From positions 1,054,001 to 1,118,000 of the forward strand of contig CAXXPQ010000002.1 of the NCBI GenBank assembly GCA_963668655.2: a stretch of 64,000 nucleotides of DNA. The letters run 5' to 3'. A program made the translations under genes and the position numbers. Within the stretch, counting starts at the first letter, position 1. Each line of letters opens with the position of its first letter. The notes beneath the pieces are model-generated. The model worked only from the letters and a program-made list of their open reading frames with translations. It ran no database searches and had not been told where the DNA came from. Below, piece by piece: positions 23,938 to 33,494 of the stretch. Source of the stretch: G963668655 sp963668655. Lineage in GTDB: Bacteria; Myxococcota_A; SURF-8.

Positions 23938-25281
23938 ATGTCGTCTCACGATGAAATGAAACCCAATTCATTAAAGACCGAGGTCAGATCAGTTAATGAA
24001 ATTCTCAATGATATCGAGAAAACCGTTCAAAATATCAAGAACGAGAAACTTCTGCACCCAGACTTACTCAGACCGGTCACAACTGCAACCGAGGAATTGA
24101 GGCGGAATAACGGCGAACTCAAGCAAGTCGAAGGTGTCAGCGAAGCCATACGTAATCAGATCCTAAACCCCATGACCAATCAACTGAAGAGATTGAATTA
24201 CTACGGCGTCAAAAGTATGGTAATCACGGTCGTCGCGGCAATCGTCACCTTTATTGCAGCGATTGTCACGTTCTCGGATATGAGGGAGAATTCCAATCAG
24301 GTGTTGACCACCGTTCAAAACCAGAATGGTGCAGTGATGCTGATGGGCAGCGGGACGGTGGGAGAATTTCTGACCTGCACGGGTGCTATCGAGAACCTCC
24401 ACTATTATCTTCGGAGGGAGCCACAACCGGACCTGTGTATGCCGTTCGAGTCATTCTCCGTTCAAACATCATACTACGAAATGGGTTCACTCGAAGCCTT
24501 GGGCGTTCTGTTGGAGGGTGACAATTTCGGAAAAGGCGTTGTGAGCGTGAAATATCCGATCCTTGCTCTGGCCTCGGGTGGATACAGTTTATTGGAAGAA
24601 AATAAAGGATGGCTCAAAAAACAGGCTTTCGAGCATCCCCATCTGCTCGGAATTAAAATTGCCACGGGAGATCCGTTTATCGTCACGTGGAAAGGCATCG
24701 ATATAGGAGGCGAGCCTAGTGAAATTAAAACCGACGTTTTCCAGACATTATTGAACGACTGTGCCGCCCAAAAAAACGGCTTCGAGGATTGCGAAATCCT
24801 CACACCAAGTCTGGGAAGTGCAACTCGTGCGCTGTTTAAAACGAAAGCCGGAATAGACATTCCGTTGGTCAACGTCCGCGCCTGCGACATCCGACAGGAA
24901 CGGCCGAGCACGAATAAATGGATTGCCATCGGCAGCGCAGTTTTGTATCGGCGCACCATCGAATATATGAATCGAGCCAACGTTTCTTCCACAGAATATG
25001 TACACGAGGCACAAATTGCTTCTATCGAGGAAGATGGAATCCTGCGGCGCGATCTCTACATTTTTGGAAGACTTGCAGCTTCCGGAGAGATCGCAAGCGG
25101 ATACAGGATTCCGAATCCGAGTTGTAGGTTTCTACATGGCCTAGCCGACGTGCTGCAACGAAACGCAAGCTCAGCCAGCTTTTTCGACAAAAATCTGAAA
25201 GTATATTTGGAAGGATTAAAAAAATTGCCCCCTGATTGTTCTTTTACGCCAACCAATAAAGCCCCGATCATACTAAAGTGA
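23938..25281 (+). CDS. Membrane-anchored protein of unknown function, lower GC than neighbours
   Basis: 447 residues. ATG at 23938 is chosen over the in-frame ATG at 23932 because GGGAGA ends 8 bases before it rather than 2. Residues ~1-90 are hydrophilic and helical (NEILNDIEKTVQNIKNEK), then one transmembrane helix (IVTFIAAIVTF and flanks, ~95-112), then a ~330-residue outer domain with about seven cysteines. The segment VMLMGSGTVGEFL after the helix recalls the substrate-binding start of PstS-like periplasmic proteins, but I see no further proof. Base composition and codon use look lower in GC than all neighbours, and family B repeats lie on both sides, suggesting acquisition by transfer. 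Confidence 0.75.
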   Translation: MSSHDEMKPNSLKTEVRSVNEILNDIEKTVQNIKNEKLLHPDLLRPVTTATEELRRNNGELKQVEGVSEAIRNQILNPMTNQLKRLNYYGVKSMVITVVAAIVTFIAAIVTFSDMRENSNQVLTTVQNQNGAVMLMGSGTVGEFLTCTGAIENLHYYLRREPQPDLCMPFESFSVQTSYYEMGSLEALGVLLEGDNFGKGVVSVKYPILALASGGYSLLEENKGWLKKQAFEHPHLLGIKIATGDPFIVTWKGIDIGGEPSEIKTDVFQTLLNDCAAQKNGFEDCEILTPSLGSATRALFKTKAGIDIPLVNVRACDIRQERPSTNKWIAIGSAVLYRRTIEYMNRANVSSTEYVHEAQIASIEEDGILRRDLYIFGRLAASGEIASGYRIPNPSCRFLHGLADVLQRNASSASFFDKNLKVYLEGLKKLPPDCSFTPTNKAPIILK

Positions 25282-25323
25282 AACAATATTGCTCCGAGTG
25301 AACTCGTTTCGACGGATACCCTC

Positions 25324-25430
25324 CTGTTGGAGCAGGTCTCTGACCTGCTCTTCGAATTCATGCAAGAAAACGTGGATTAGGTCAGAGACCTGCTCCAACA
25401 TAAAACTTGAACCAACAAAGAGTCCGACAC
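25324..25430 (+). repeat. Dispersed repeat family B, copy 2, with perfect 22-bp inverted arms
   Basis: Bases 25325-25346 and 25379-25400 are perfect inverted repeats of 22 bp, and the left arm continues into a smaller palindrome GAGCAGGTC-TCT-GACCTGCTC. The distal part (TTGAACCAACAAAG, then TCCGACAC) matches the other copies. It begins 42 bp after the stop of the lower-GC gene and could also act as an RNA 3'-end structure. Confidence 0.85.
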
Positions 25431-25917
25431 TCGAATCCTCGTCGGATACATTCTATTCAACCTACCCAAGATTATACTCCATTTGATACGTATAGGACAA
25501 GTCCGGAGGTCAATTTTTGCCTCTCCCGTTTTCGGTCCGTTTTCGCGTTCCGTCCGGGTGAACGCTTTTTGGCGCGTAACCCCATGATCTTCCTGCGGAA
25601 TCCACCGTTTTTGCGCGCGTCCGGACCGTATGCCCCCGGGGGCGCTAAAAGACCTTTTCGAACCATCCACCGGGGAAGGGCTGGAACAAGCGATTTCCTC
25701 TATGATATCAACTGTTTCCGACGATTCCGGTCCAACTTCCGGCGCGGCTGCGTTTCGTCGGTTTTTGGAAATCCGTCCGGACGACACGATTTTTCGCGGA
25801 TTTCTCCGTGATATCGGGAACTTGCGGGTGTTTTCAGGATGCGGCTTGGAGACCGTGGCTCCGACATCCGTTTTTGTCGGATTCAAGAATTTCATCCGAC
25901 CTTTTCCGTATTGGATC
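25431..25917. other. Intergenic stretch without supported gene
   Basis: About 490 bp between the family B hairpin and the promoter of the 25997 gene. Several frames are open on the plus strand but none has a ribosome site with a plausible coding pattern, and they overlap each other. I see no RNA gene. It could be decayed coding DNA. Confidence 0.5.
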
Positions 25918-25946
25918 TTGTCCTTCCCGCCGGAAGCGGGTACAAT
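25918..25946 (+). promoter_or_regulatory. Predicted sigma70 promoter of the 25997 gene
   Basis: TTGTCC (25918-25923) and TACAAT (25941-25946) with a 17-bp spacer, 50 bp upstream of the ATG at 25997. Confidence 0.6.
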
Positions 25947-25996
25947 GAACCACATCGACCGCAAACGGAAATCACGCGCCACTTTTCGGGAAACCC

Positions 25997-26956
25997 ATGG
26001 AATATCGGCAGATTCTGGACGCCATCATCGAACACGTAAGCCCTTTGGCCGAGCGGGAATTCCGCACCGAACGGGTGTGCCGGGATCTGGCGCGGTTTTC
26101 CGACGAGGAAGTGGCCCATCTTTTCGAGGAGCTTTACCGGGGAGCGCTTCATAAGTTACCGTTTTACTTGCAGGTTCTCGAATCCACCGCCGACACGGGC
26201 GTTCTGCGAAAAAGCTTCGGGCCGCGCCTGGCGCATATCTACGAAGTCGCCGACGAGCGCGAACTTCTACTGGCGCTGGAGTGGCTGGCGCCCTTGCCCT
26301 TGCGCCGCAAGATTCCGAAAGGTCTGGCCGTTCATATGGATCTTCAAGAACTTACGCTGGGCGAGCGCAAGTGGAAGGCTCGCATGGCCTCGCCCGATAT
26401 GCTGGAAAAACTGCTGGTGGACCCGGATCCGTCGGTCATCCGCAATCTCCTGAACCACCCCCGCCTGGTGGAACGCGACGTGATTCGCATCTGCGCGCGC
26501 ACGCCCAATCATCCGGGCGTTTTCTGGGTGGTTTACGAAAGCAAACGCTGGTTTTCCCGTTACGTCGTCAAAAAGGCCATTTTGAACAATCCCATCGCGC
26601 CGCCCCGGCTGGTGATGCTGACGTTGCCCACCATGAATCGCCAGGACGTTCGCAATCTGTTGAAATCCCCGCAGTTTTCCCCCGGATTCGTGCGCCGTAT
26701 CCTGGACGAGATGCCAGGCGCAAAGCGTGTCGGCAAAAAGAACGCGGCCCAAAAGGAGACGGTTTTCGCGGCGTCCGAAAAAGGCGAAGGCAAAAAGTCC
26801 CGGAAAGCGTCGAAAGCGAAGTCCGGCCCGAAAGGTAAAAAGGCGCGGGCCGAAAAGCCGAAGGACGATCCCTCGTCTTCCCCGAACGCGGACGAGACAG
26901 CCGATGAGGCATCCGGCGGCCCGGAGGACGGCGGGCGCGGGGGACTTTTGCATTGA
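25997..26956 (+). CDS. Alpha-helical repeat protein of unknown function with basic tail
   Basis: 319 residues, no signal peptide. Residues ~1-240 are helical with repeat-like pieces (DPDPSVIRNLLNHPRL, VKKAILNNPIAPPRLVML, RNLLKSPQFSPGFVRRIL), resembling HEAT or leucine-rich-variant arrays in which L-x-N-P/H-P recurs. The last ~75 residues are a low-complexity Lys/Ala/Ser then Asp/Glu-rich tail that may bind nucleic acid or be disordered. It is a single-gene unit with its own predicted promoter. I do not recognise a named family. Confidence 0.7.
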   Translation: MEYRQILDAIIEHVSPLAEREFRTERVCRDLARFSDEEVAHLFEELYRGALHKLPFYLQVLESTADTGVLRKSFGPRLAHIYEVADERELLLALEWLAPLPLRRKIPKGLAVHMDLQELTLGERKWKARMASPDMLEKLLVDPDPSVIRNLLNHPRLVERDVIRICARTPNHPGVFWVVYESKRWFSRYVVKKAILNNPIAPPRLVMLTLPTMNRQDVRNLLKSPQFSPGFVRRILDEMPGAKRVGKKNAAQKETVFAASEKGEGKKSRKASKAKSGPKGKKARAEKPKDDPSSSPNADETADEASGGPEDGGRGGLLH

Positions 26957-27112
26957 CGGCGAATGTTTCGGCACGGGGATGGAAACTTTGGGAGACGAAA
27001 GCGAATTCGGTTTGATCGGCTGACGAATCGGCCTCCTGCCTTTTAGCGTACTTCGTCCAGTAAGCCAACTCCACCTTCAGCGTGTGAAAGAACGACTCCG
27101 CCGCAGATAGTC

Positions 27113-27266
27113 GTTCTCAAATGATTTTAGCGATGTTTTATCCGCTCATGGCGAGTGATTTGCGAAGCCAATCGTATCGAGCCACGAGCGGCCTGTCCCT
27201 CGAACCACCGCTCTTTGGGCGGCACTCGGGATGAGCACCTTATCCTCGCTAAAACCATTTAAGAAC
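27113..27266 (+). repeat. Dispersed inverted-repeat element, family A, copy 1
   Basis: 154 bp with terminal inverted arms 27113-27133 and 27246-27266 (19 of 21 matched). The interior shares GTGAT-TGCGAA, CGA-CCACCGCTC-TTGGGCGGC and GAG-GC-CCTT with copy 2 at 33495-33638 in the same orientation. It abuts the decayed 3' end of the EGF gene: sequence homologous to an internal gene segment ends near 27274. A hairpin GAACGACT/AGTCGTTC (27090-27116) lies next to its left end. Confidence 0.8.
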
Positions 27267-27393
27267 TCGTCTGACCCGTGCCCGGAGCGGGCGCGTTCGC
27301 GCATTCCACGCCGTCGGAACACGGATCGCTCAGACCGCCGCCGGAATCCACGCCGTCATCGTTCGCGCCACGTTCGGTATCGTGGCCCGTGGA

Positions 27394-27949
27394 TCATTCG
27401 CAGTATCCCAGGCAGTTTTCGCCGCTGAAGCCGGGATCGCATTCGCAGACGTCGCCGGCGACGCATTCGCCGTGGCCCGAGCAGACGTTCACATCATCGC
27501 TCGGCAGGCCGAAGCAATCGCATATCTCCGAGCAGTCCGCGCCCCGGTATCCCGGATCGCACCGGCAGGTGTCGTCCTTGATGCACGAACCGTGCCCGCT
27601 GCAAATCAGGCCGCCCGAAAGAGCGCACTCGGCCTCACGGCAGTTCCAGCCGTCATAGCCGTCGTGACATCTGCAAACAAAGGCGGAAACTTCGTTAAAG
27701 ACGCAATTTCCGTGACCATAGCAGACGTCCTCGTCCAAGTAAAAGACTCCGTAACAGTACCGGATGTCGAGCTGACACTCGCCCCCGAAGACGTGCTCTT
27801 CGCAGGAGCAGACACCGAGTTGACTGCTGGGATCCTCGGGATCCGGAACGCACTCGCCGTAGTCTCCGCAAACTCCGGAGCCTTCCACGGCGGATTCATA
27901 CTGTCCACCCATCAAGCACAGCATGTATTCCGAGCAGTCTTCTCCGAAA
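27394..27949 (-). pseudogene. 3' fragment of the IS-disrupted EGF-repeat lipoprotein gene
   Basis: Codes for about 184 residues that continue the protein broken at 29062: on excision of the IS the frame reads C-D-C-Y-D-N-Y then F-G-E-D-C-S-E-Y-M-L-C. EGF-like units follow with the signature V-C-S-G-H-G-E-C, e.g. VCSGHGECVAGDVCECDPGF. The TGA at 27394-27396 is itself premature: the next ~120 bp (27274-27393) still match the paralogous segment 29759-29884, where the same position is a cysteine codon, and remain in frame until the family A repeat. It is separated from its start and should not be translated alone. Confidence 0.85.
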
Positions 27950-27951
27950 TA

Positions 27952-29065
27952 TTAACCCGGCAAAAATACAATATCGTATTGAGCGCGTTTGATGTATACT
28001 GAATGCATGAATCATGACAACCGCAGTTTGAGTGACGACGTACTGTACGATCTGCGCAGGCGGGCGGTGCGTCTGAAGGAAAAGGGGCTGACACACCAGG
28101 CCGTTGCAGACACGTTTCAAGTGGGTGAATCCACCGTCCGGAAATGGTGGGCGCTTTATCGCAAAGGAGGAATGAAAGCGCTGAAGCCCGCTCGAAAAGG
28201 CTGCAAGCCAGGCCAACACCGTCACCTGAATCCCGAGCAGGAAGCGGAAATCCGCGACCTGATCGAAGAAAAAACGCCGGACCAGTTGAAACTGGGCTTC
28301 GCTTTGTGGACACGCCGCGCCGTGGTGGAGTTGATTCGTGAACGTCTCGGTTTTTCGATGCCGATTCGCACGGTGGGGGAATACCTGAAGCGCTGGGGCT
28401 TCACGCCTCAGAAACCGCTGAAGCGGGCGTACGAGCAGAATCCGAAGGCGGTGCAGCGCTGGTTGGATGAAGAATATCCGGCGATTCACGAACGGGCGAA
28501 GCGGGAGGGAGCCGAGATTCACTGGGCGGATGAAACCGGTCTTCGCTCGGACAGTCAGCATGGGCGTTCCTATGCGCCGAAAGGGAAAACACCGGTGATC
28601 CGGCTGAACGCGAAGCGACAATCGTCCTCGCTGATTTCTACGGTGACCAATCAGGGCAAGGTGCGTTTCATGATCTATGACAAAGCCATGAATGCCCAGT
28701 TACTCATCACGTTTTTCGAGCGGCTGATCAAGGATGCCGGCCGGAAGATCTTCGTGATCCTGGACAACCTGCGTGTGCATCACGCAAAGGTTGTGAAGGA
28801 GTGGCTGGCCGAACATGTAGAAGAAATCGAGGTGTTTCACCTGCCGTCGTATTCGCCGGAATTGAATCCGGACGAGTTATTGAACTGCGATCTGAAGGCG
28901 GGTGTGCATTCCGGGCCGCCCGCGAGGAATGAAAAGCAATTGAAGAAGAAGATTCTGTCCCACATGCGGATGCTGCAGAAACGACCGAGCCGCGTAAGGA
29001 AATACTTCAAACATGGCAAGGTGAAGTATGCCGCGTAAGGCGCTAACTTATGATTGCCCGGTTAA
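27952..29065 (+). mobile_element. Intact IS630-family insertion sequence
   Basis: 1114 bp flanked by TA at 27950-27951 and 29066-29067, the target duplication typical of IS630/Tc1-type elements. Terminal inverted repeats begin TTAACCCGGCAA on the left and TTAACCGGGCAA on the right (reverse complement). It carries one full-length transposase gene. Removing the element with one TA copy restores an uninterrupted minus-strand frame across the EGF-repeat gene, which proves the boundaries and shows that the insertion is recent. Confidence 0.95.
27992..29038 (+). CDS. IS630-family DDE transposase
   Basis: About 348 residues. The N-terminal winged-helix/homeodomain-like part (LTHQAVADTFQVGESTVRKW) binds the ends. 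The DDE catalytic triad is visible: D in IHWADETGLRSD, D in FVILDNLRVHHAK and E in YSPELNPDELL. All are intact, so the enzyme is probably active. The start is uncertain: ATG codons at 27992 and 28007 (MNHDNRSL) both lack a clear ribosome site, and a TATACT lies just before the second. The gene runs antisense to the EGF gene it interrupts. Confidence 0.93.
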   Translation: MYTECMNHDNRSLSDDVLYDLRRRAVRLKEKGLTHQAVADTFQVGESTVRKWWALYRKGGMKALKPARKGCKPGQHRHLNPEQEAEIRDLIEEKTPDQLKLGFALWTRRAVVELIRERLGFSMPIRTVGEYLKRWGFTPQKPLKRAYEQNPKAVQRWLDEEYPAIHERAKREGAEIHWADETGLRSDSQHGRSYAPKGKTPVIRLNAKRQSSSLISTVTNQGKVRFMIYDKAMNAQLLITFFERLIKDAGRKIFVILDNLRVHHAKVVKEWLAEHVEEIEVFHLPSYSPELNPDELLNCDLKAGVHSGPPARNEKQLKKKILSHMRMLQKRPSRVRKYFKHGKVKYAA

Positions 29066-31440
29066 TAATTGTCGTAGCAGTCGCACACGCCCGCGCCGGA
29101 GCCGGAGCCGTCGTCCACGCAATCTCCCTGCTGGGAACAGTCGCCGGCTCCCGTACAGAGATACGTCGAGTCGCAGCCCGGGGAGCCCGGATTCCCGGAG
29201 GAATAATACGTGCGGTCGCACTCGCAGATATCCGTGTCCACGCATTCTCCATGACCGCCGCACGCGCCCGGGTCGTCCGATCGCAGCCCGAAACAATAGG
29301 GCAGCGCCTCGCAGGTTATTCCGTCCCCGACGTACCCGTCGTCGCAGACGCATTCGTAACCTCCGCAGGTGTTGAAGCAAACGGCGTTCTCGTTGCAATC
29401 GTCCAGTCCTTCGGCGCATTCGTCGATGTCCATGCAGCGATCCTCGTCGTCCACGAAGCCATCCGGGCAGATGAGGCTGCACGTCTCGCCGTCGCCTTCA
29501 TAACCCGCGTTGCATTCGCAACTATGGGAGCCTTCACTGTTGGTGCAGGTGGCGTTCGCGTCGCAACCGCCGTTGTCGGTCTCGCATTCGTCGATATCCA
29601 GGCACACGTCGCCGCCCAGTCCGTATCCGGTGTCTTCATATCCGGCATCGCAGATACAGGTCGCGGGGGCGAAACAGATTCCGTGGCCGCACTCCGGTTC
29701 GCAGATAGGCGTCTCGCAGTCTTCGCCCGTATAACCTTCGGGGCAGTCGCCGCAGACGTAACCCGTGCCCGGAGCGGGCACGTCCGTACATTCCACGCCG
29801 CCGGAACACGGATCGTCCGCGCAGCCGTCGAAGTCCACGCAGTTGTCGTTCGCGTCGCGTTGGGGATCGTAGCCCGTGGGGCATTCGCAGTATCCCAGGC
29901 AGCTTTCGCAGCTGAAGCCGATGTCGCATTCGCAGACGCCGTCGGCGACGCACCGGCCGTGGCCCGAGCAGACCTCGGGGTCCAGGGCGCCCCGACCGAA
30001 GCACTCGAAGATCCGCTCGCATTGCACTCCCGTGTAAGGTTCCTCGCACTCGCAGGTATCATAATCGACGCATCGGCCCTGGTGCCAGTTGCAGGCCTGC
30101 GGATCCGGGACTCCGAAGCAGGTGATCTCGTCGATGCAATAATCCTCCACGGTGCCGTAGCCCTCATCGCAAACGCATTCGGCATATCCGAGTTCGTCAT
30201 TGTAGACGCAGTCTCCATGGTAGTGACAAGCATCCTCATTGCCAACCCAATCACCGTTGCATTCCATATAGGAAGCATGTTCGAAGCAGGGTAAGAGATG
30301 GCCATAAGGATCGTAGATGTCCTCCCAACCCAGGTCGCAATCGCACAAGCCGTTGGGCATGCAGGTGCCGTGACCGGAGCAAACCTCGGGGTTGTCCCAG
30401 ACCGTGTTATGGCACTTGAGGGTTTCGCCGCAGCTCTCGCCCCCGATTCCTTCCGGACATTCGCACGCACCGAACGGGGAGCCGTCGGGAAGATATTCCG
30501 CGAAGACGCAGGTTCCGAGGCCCCCACAGACAAACTCCTCGTCGTCCGCATAGCCGTCGGCGCACAGGATAACGTAGGCGCAGACGCCCACGGCGGCGTC
30601 GCGATGGCTCGCATAGGGGTGCTCGCACGCACAGGTGTCGGGAGCGACGCAGTCGCCGTGTCCGGAGCACACATCCGGATCGTCGGCCCGCAGGCCGTCA
30701 CAGGTGACGAACTCCGCGCAGTCGTCGCCGTCGTAGAGATTTTTACATTCGCAGGTGTCGGCGTCCACGCACTCCCCGTGCCCGCTGCAAACCAGGGGAT
30801 CGTCGAACGCCAGACCGAAGCAGTCGGGCCGGCAGGCGGCGGAACCGCACAGGTTCTCGCATGTGTAATCGACCGGGCACTCGTGCAATCCCTGGGCGCA
30901 TTCGTCGATGTCCATACAGCGTTCCCCATCGTACGCGAAGCCGTCCGGGCAGGCGAGATGACAGCTCTCGCCGTCGCCTTCGTAGCCTTCGGGGCAGTCG
31001 CCGCAGGTAAAGCCCGTACCCGGCGCGGGCACGTCCGTGCATGCCACGCCTTCGAAGCACGGATCGCCCAGGCAACCGTCGATATCGTTGCAGGTCAGGC
31101 CGTCGCCTTCGTAACCCGTGGGGCAGTCGCCGCAGGTAAAGCCCGTACCCGGCGCGGGCATGTCCGTGCATGCCACGCCTTCGAAGCACGGATCGCCCAG
31201 GCAGCCGTCGATGTCATTGCAGGTCCAGCCGTCGCCTTCATAGCCCGTGTTGCATTCGCAGGTATGGGAGCCTTGTAGGTTGATGCAGGTGGCGTGTACG
31301 TCGCAGCCGCCGTTGTCGGTCTCGCATTCATTGATATCCCGGCACACGTCCACGTCCACTCTGTCTCCAGTGATTTCATATCCGGCATAGCATTCACAAG
31401 TATCGGCGGCGATGCAGGTTCCGTGACCGCAGGGCGGGTC

Positions 31441-31960
31441 GCAGATGGGTATATGGCAGGCGTTGCCCATGTAGCCCGTGCCGCTGCAATCGCAAGTGTC
31501 CGGATTTACACAGGATCCGCCGTTCTGGCAGGGCGGGTCGCAGATGGGCGTCTGGCAGGTGGCTCCTTCGTAGCCCGTGCCGCTGCAATCGCAAGTGTCT
31601 GGATTTACGCAGGATCCGCCGTTTTCGCAGGGCGGGTCGCAGATGGGTATATGGCAGGTGGTTCCTTCGTAGCCCGTGCCGCTGCAATCGCAAGTGTCTG
31701 GATTCACACAGGATCCGCCGTTTTCACAGGGCGGATCGCAGACGGGAGTCTGGCAGGTGGCTCCTTCGTAGCCCGTGCCGCTGCAATCGCAAGTGTCTGG
31801 ATTCACACAGGATCCGCCGTTTTCGCAGGGCGGATCGCAGACGGGCGTCTGGCAGGTGGCTCCTTCGTAGCCCGTGCCGCTGCAATCGCAAGTATCCGGA
31901 TTCACGCAGGATCCGCCGTTTTCACAGGGCGGATCGCAGATGGGCGTCTGGCAATTATCG
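31441..31960 (-). repeat. 99-bp coding tandem repeats (EGF-like units)
   Basis: The marker GCAGATGGG or GCAGACGGG recurs at 31441, 31540, 31639, 31738, 31837 and 31936, exactly 99 bp (33 codons) apart. Units differ by only a few bases, so the array is recent and prone to change in copy number without frame loss. Confidence 0.93.
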
Positions 31961-32334
31961 CCCGTGTAGCCGATATGGCATGTGCACTGGTTTGTCTGGT
32001 CGCAAAATGCGTTCGACCCGCAGCCGCCTTCGTCGTAACAGTCCAGGCAGACTCCGGAGACGCACTGGTCGTTTTCTCCGCAGGCCGTTCCATCCGCGGC
32101 GAATCCGTTGTCCCGGCAAGTTCCCGCACCGTTGCAGGTATCCTGATAGGCGCAATCCGTTGGGGCGTCTCCACAGGCCGTGAATTCAGGAAAATCGTTG
32201 GGACGGCAGACGCCCGAGTCATTGCAGGTATCCTGGCCGCTGCATTCCGTCGGTCCCGAACCGCAGTTTGTGTCCGGCGCATCGAAATGGCAGCCATCGG
32301 TGCAGCAGAGATCCCCGGACCGGCACTCACAGAC

Positions 32335-32600
32335 CGGTTCGTCTCCATCGGGTTCGACATCGCCATCGGGGTCGTCGCCATCCACGGCGGTATCCTCGTC
32401 GCCATCGGGGTCGTCGCCATCTACAGCGGTATCCTCGTCGGTTTCGACATCGCCGTCGGGTTCATCCCCATCGATATCATCGCCGTCTACGACTTCATCG
32501 CTATCGATTTCATCTCCATCAATATCATCGCCGTCTACGACTTCATCGCTATCGATTTCATCTCCATCAATATCGTCCTCGCCCGTTTCCCGGTCAACGT
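32335..32600 (-). repeat. Second Asp-Gly-Asp coding repeat tract
   Basis: Low-complexity sequence encoding DIDGDEIDSDEVVDGD twice and related EDTAVDGDDPDGD copies. Repeats are in multiples of three, including a 48-bp direct duplication. It separates the ~100-residue domain from the cysteine-rich repeats in the EGF lipoprotein. Confidence 0.8.
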
Positions 32601-32934
32601 CTGTCTCTTCGTCTCCGTCGGTTCCTTCGCAGGCCACCTTGGTAAACGTGAGATTGCAGTCCGTGCAGGCCGCTTCCAGATCGCCATCGGCATCGACGGC
32701 GACCTGGCAATTTCCGTAAATAAAGACGTCCTCGCAGGAAATCACGGCAATGGTCTCGTTGATTTCCTGGCCGCCCACGAGCACGCCCAGGTCGTAGACG
32801 CAATCGGTATCGGTTTCGACGATGGCGAAACGGTCGATGGGCAGCGCATCGCATCCCGCACCCACGGCCTCGTCCAAACAATACTCGCCGGGAAGATCCA
32901 CGCATTCGTTGCAGACAATTTCATCCCCGTCCGT

Positions 32935-33285
32935 TTCGGCATCGCCATCGGGTTCGACATCGCCATCGGGCTCGGCATCGCCATCGGGTTCGACATCCCC
33001 GTCGGGTTCGGCATCGCCGTCGGGTTCGACATCCCCGTCGGGTTCGACATCCCCGTCCGTTTCGGCATCCCCGTCGGGTTCGGCGTCCCCGTCGGGTTCG
33101 GCATCGCCGTCGGTTTCGGCATCACCGTCGGGTTCGTCACCATCCACGGCGGTATCCTCGTCAGGCTCAGCATCGCCGTCGGGTTCGACATCGCCATCGG
33201 GTTCGGCGTCCCCGTCGGGTTCGGCATCGCCGTCGGATTCGACATCGCCATCGGGTTCGGCGTCGCCGTTGACGCAGCCGGAGGC
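32935..33285 (-). repeat. 18-bp coding repeat tract encoding PDGDAE/PDGDVE
   Basis: Tandem hexapeptide repeats (P/T-D-G-D-A/V-E) form the linker after the lipid anchor of the EGF lipoprotein. The repeated DNA unit is about 18 bp (reading GATGGCGATGTCGAACCC on the coding strand, with variants), in frame, and open to slippage. Confidence 0.85.
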
Positions 33286-33494
33286 CAGAAGGAGCGCCAA
33301 AAGAATGCAGATTTTCATTGTGATCGCAAATGTTCTCATGAATCGACCTCCACCTTGGGAACGAATGTCGTTCTTATGAGTTCGGTATCGGTGGCATGCA
33401 GGAAACAGTCACCCCGCAAAGTCGCCATCATGAGCGTAAACTTCGGATGAAAAATGCGACGGAAACGGACCACGGCACCGTAAATTCAATAGCG

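Larger units (their letters stand above)
29062..33339 (-). pseudogene. Giant EGF-repeat, DGD-linker lipoprotein, 5' part (disrupted by IS630)
   Basis: 1425 residues from the ATG at 33339 (GGAGG eight bases upstream) to a TAA supplied by the IS end. A signal peptide with lipobox LLASGC is followed by a long tract of 6-residue repeats (PDGDAE/PDGDVE, ~25-140), a ~100-residue cysteine-containing domain, a second Asp-rich tract, then dozens of EGF-like units. These include five nearly identical 33-residue units (NGGSCVNPDTCDCSGTGY), calcium-binding types (DINECETDNGGCD) and V-C-S-G-H-G-x-C units. It is anchored by lipid and probably surface exposed, with an adhesive or matrix role by analogy. The full protein before disruption was about 1609 residues or longer. 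A truncated lipoprotein may still be made. Confidence 0.9.

Noticed and set aside
25630..26154. Plus-strand frame of about 174 codons before the helical-repeat gene
   Set aside because: No ribosome site, overlaps the real start at 25997 in another frame, and its translation is Arg/Gly/Ser-rich without domain sense.
31441..31960. Evenly spaced repeats considered as a CRISPR array
   Set aside because: The period is 99 bp with nearly all of the unit conserved, no spacer-like variable part, and every unit codes for an EGF-like module in frame.
31294..33450. Plus-strand frame of about 718 codons opposite the EGF lipoprotein
   Set aside because: Antisense of the EGF and DGD repeats, giving only low-complexity Val/Ala/Gly/Ile sequence.
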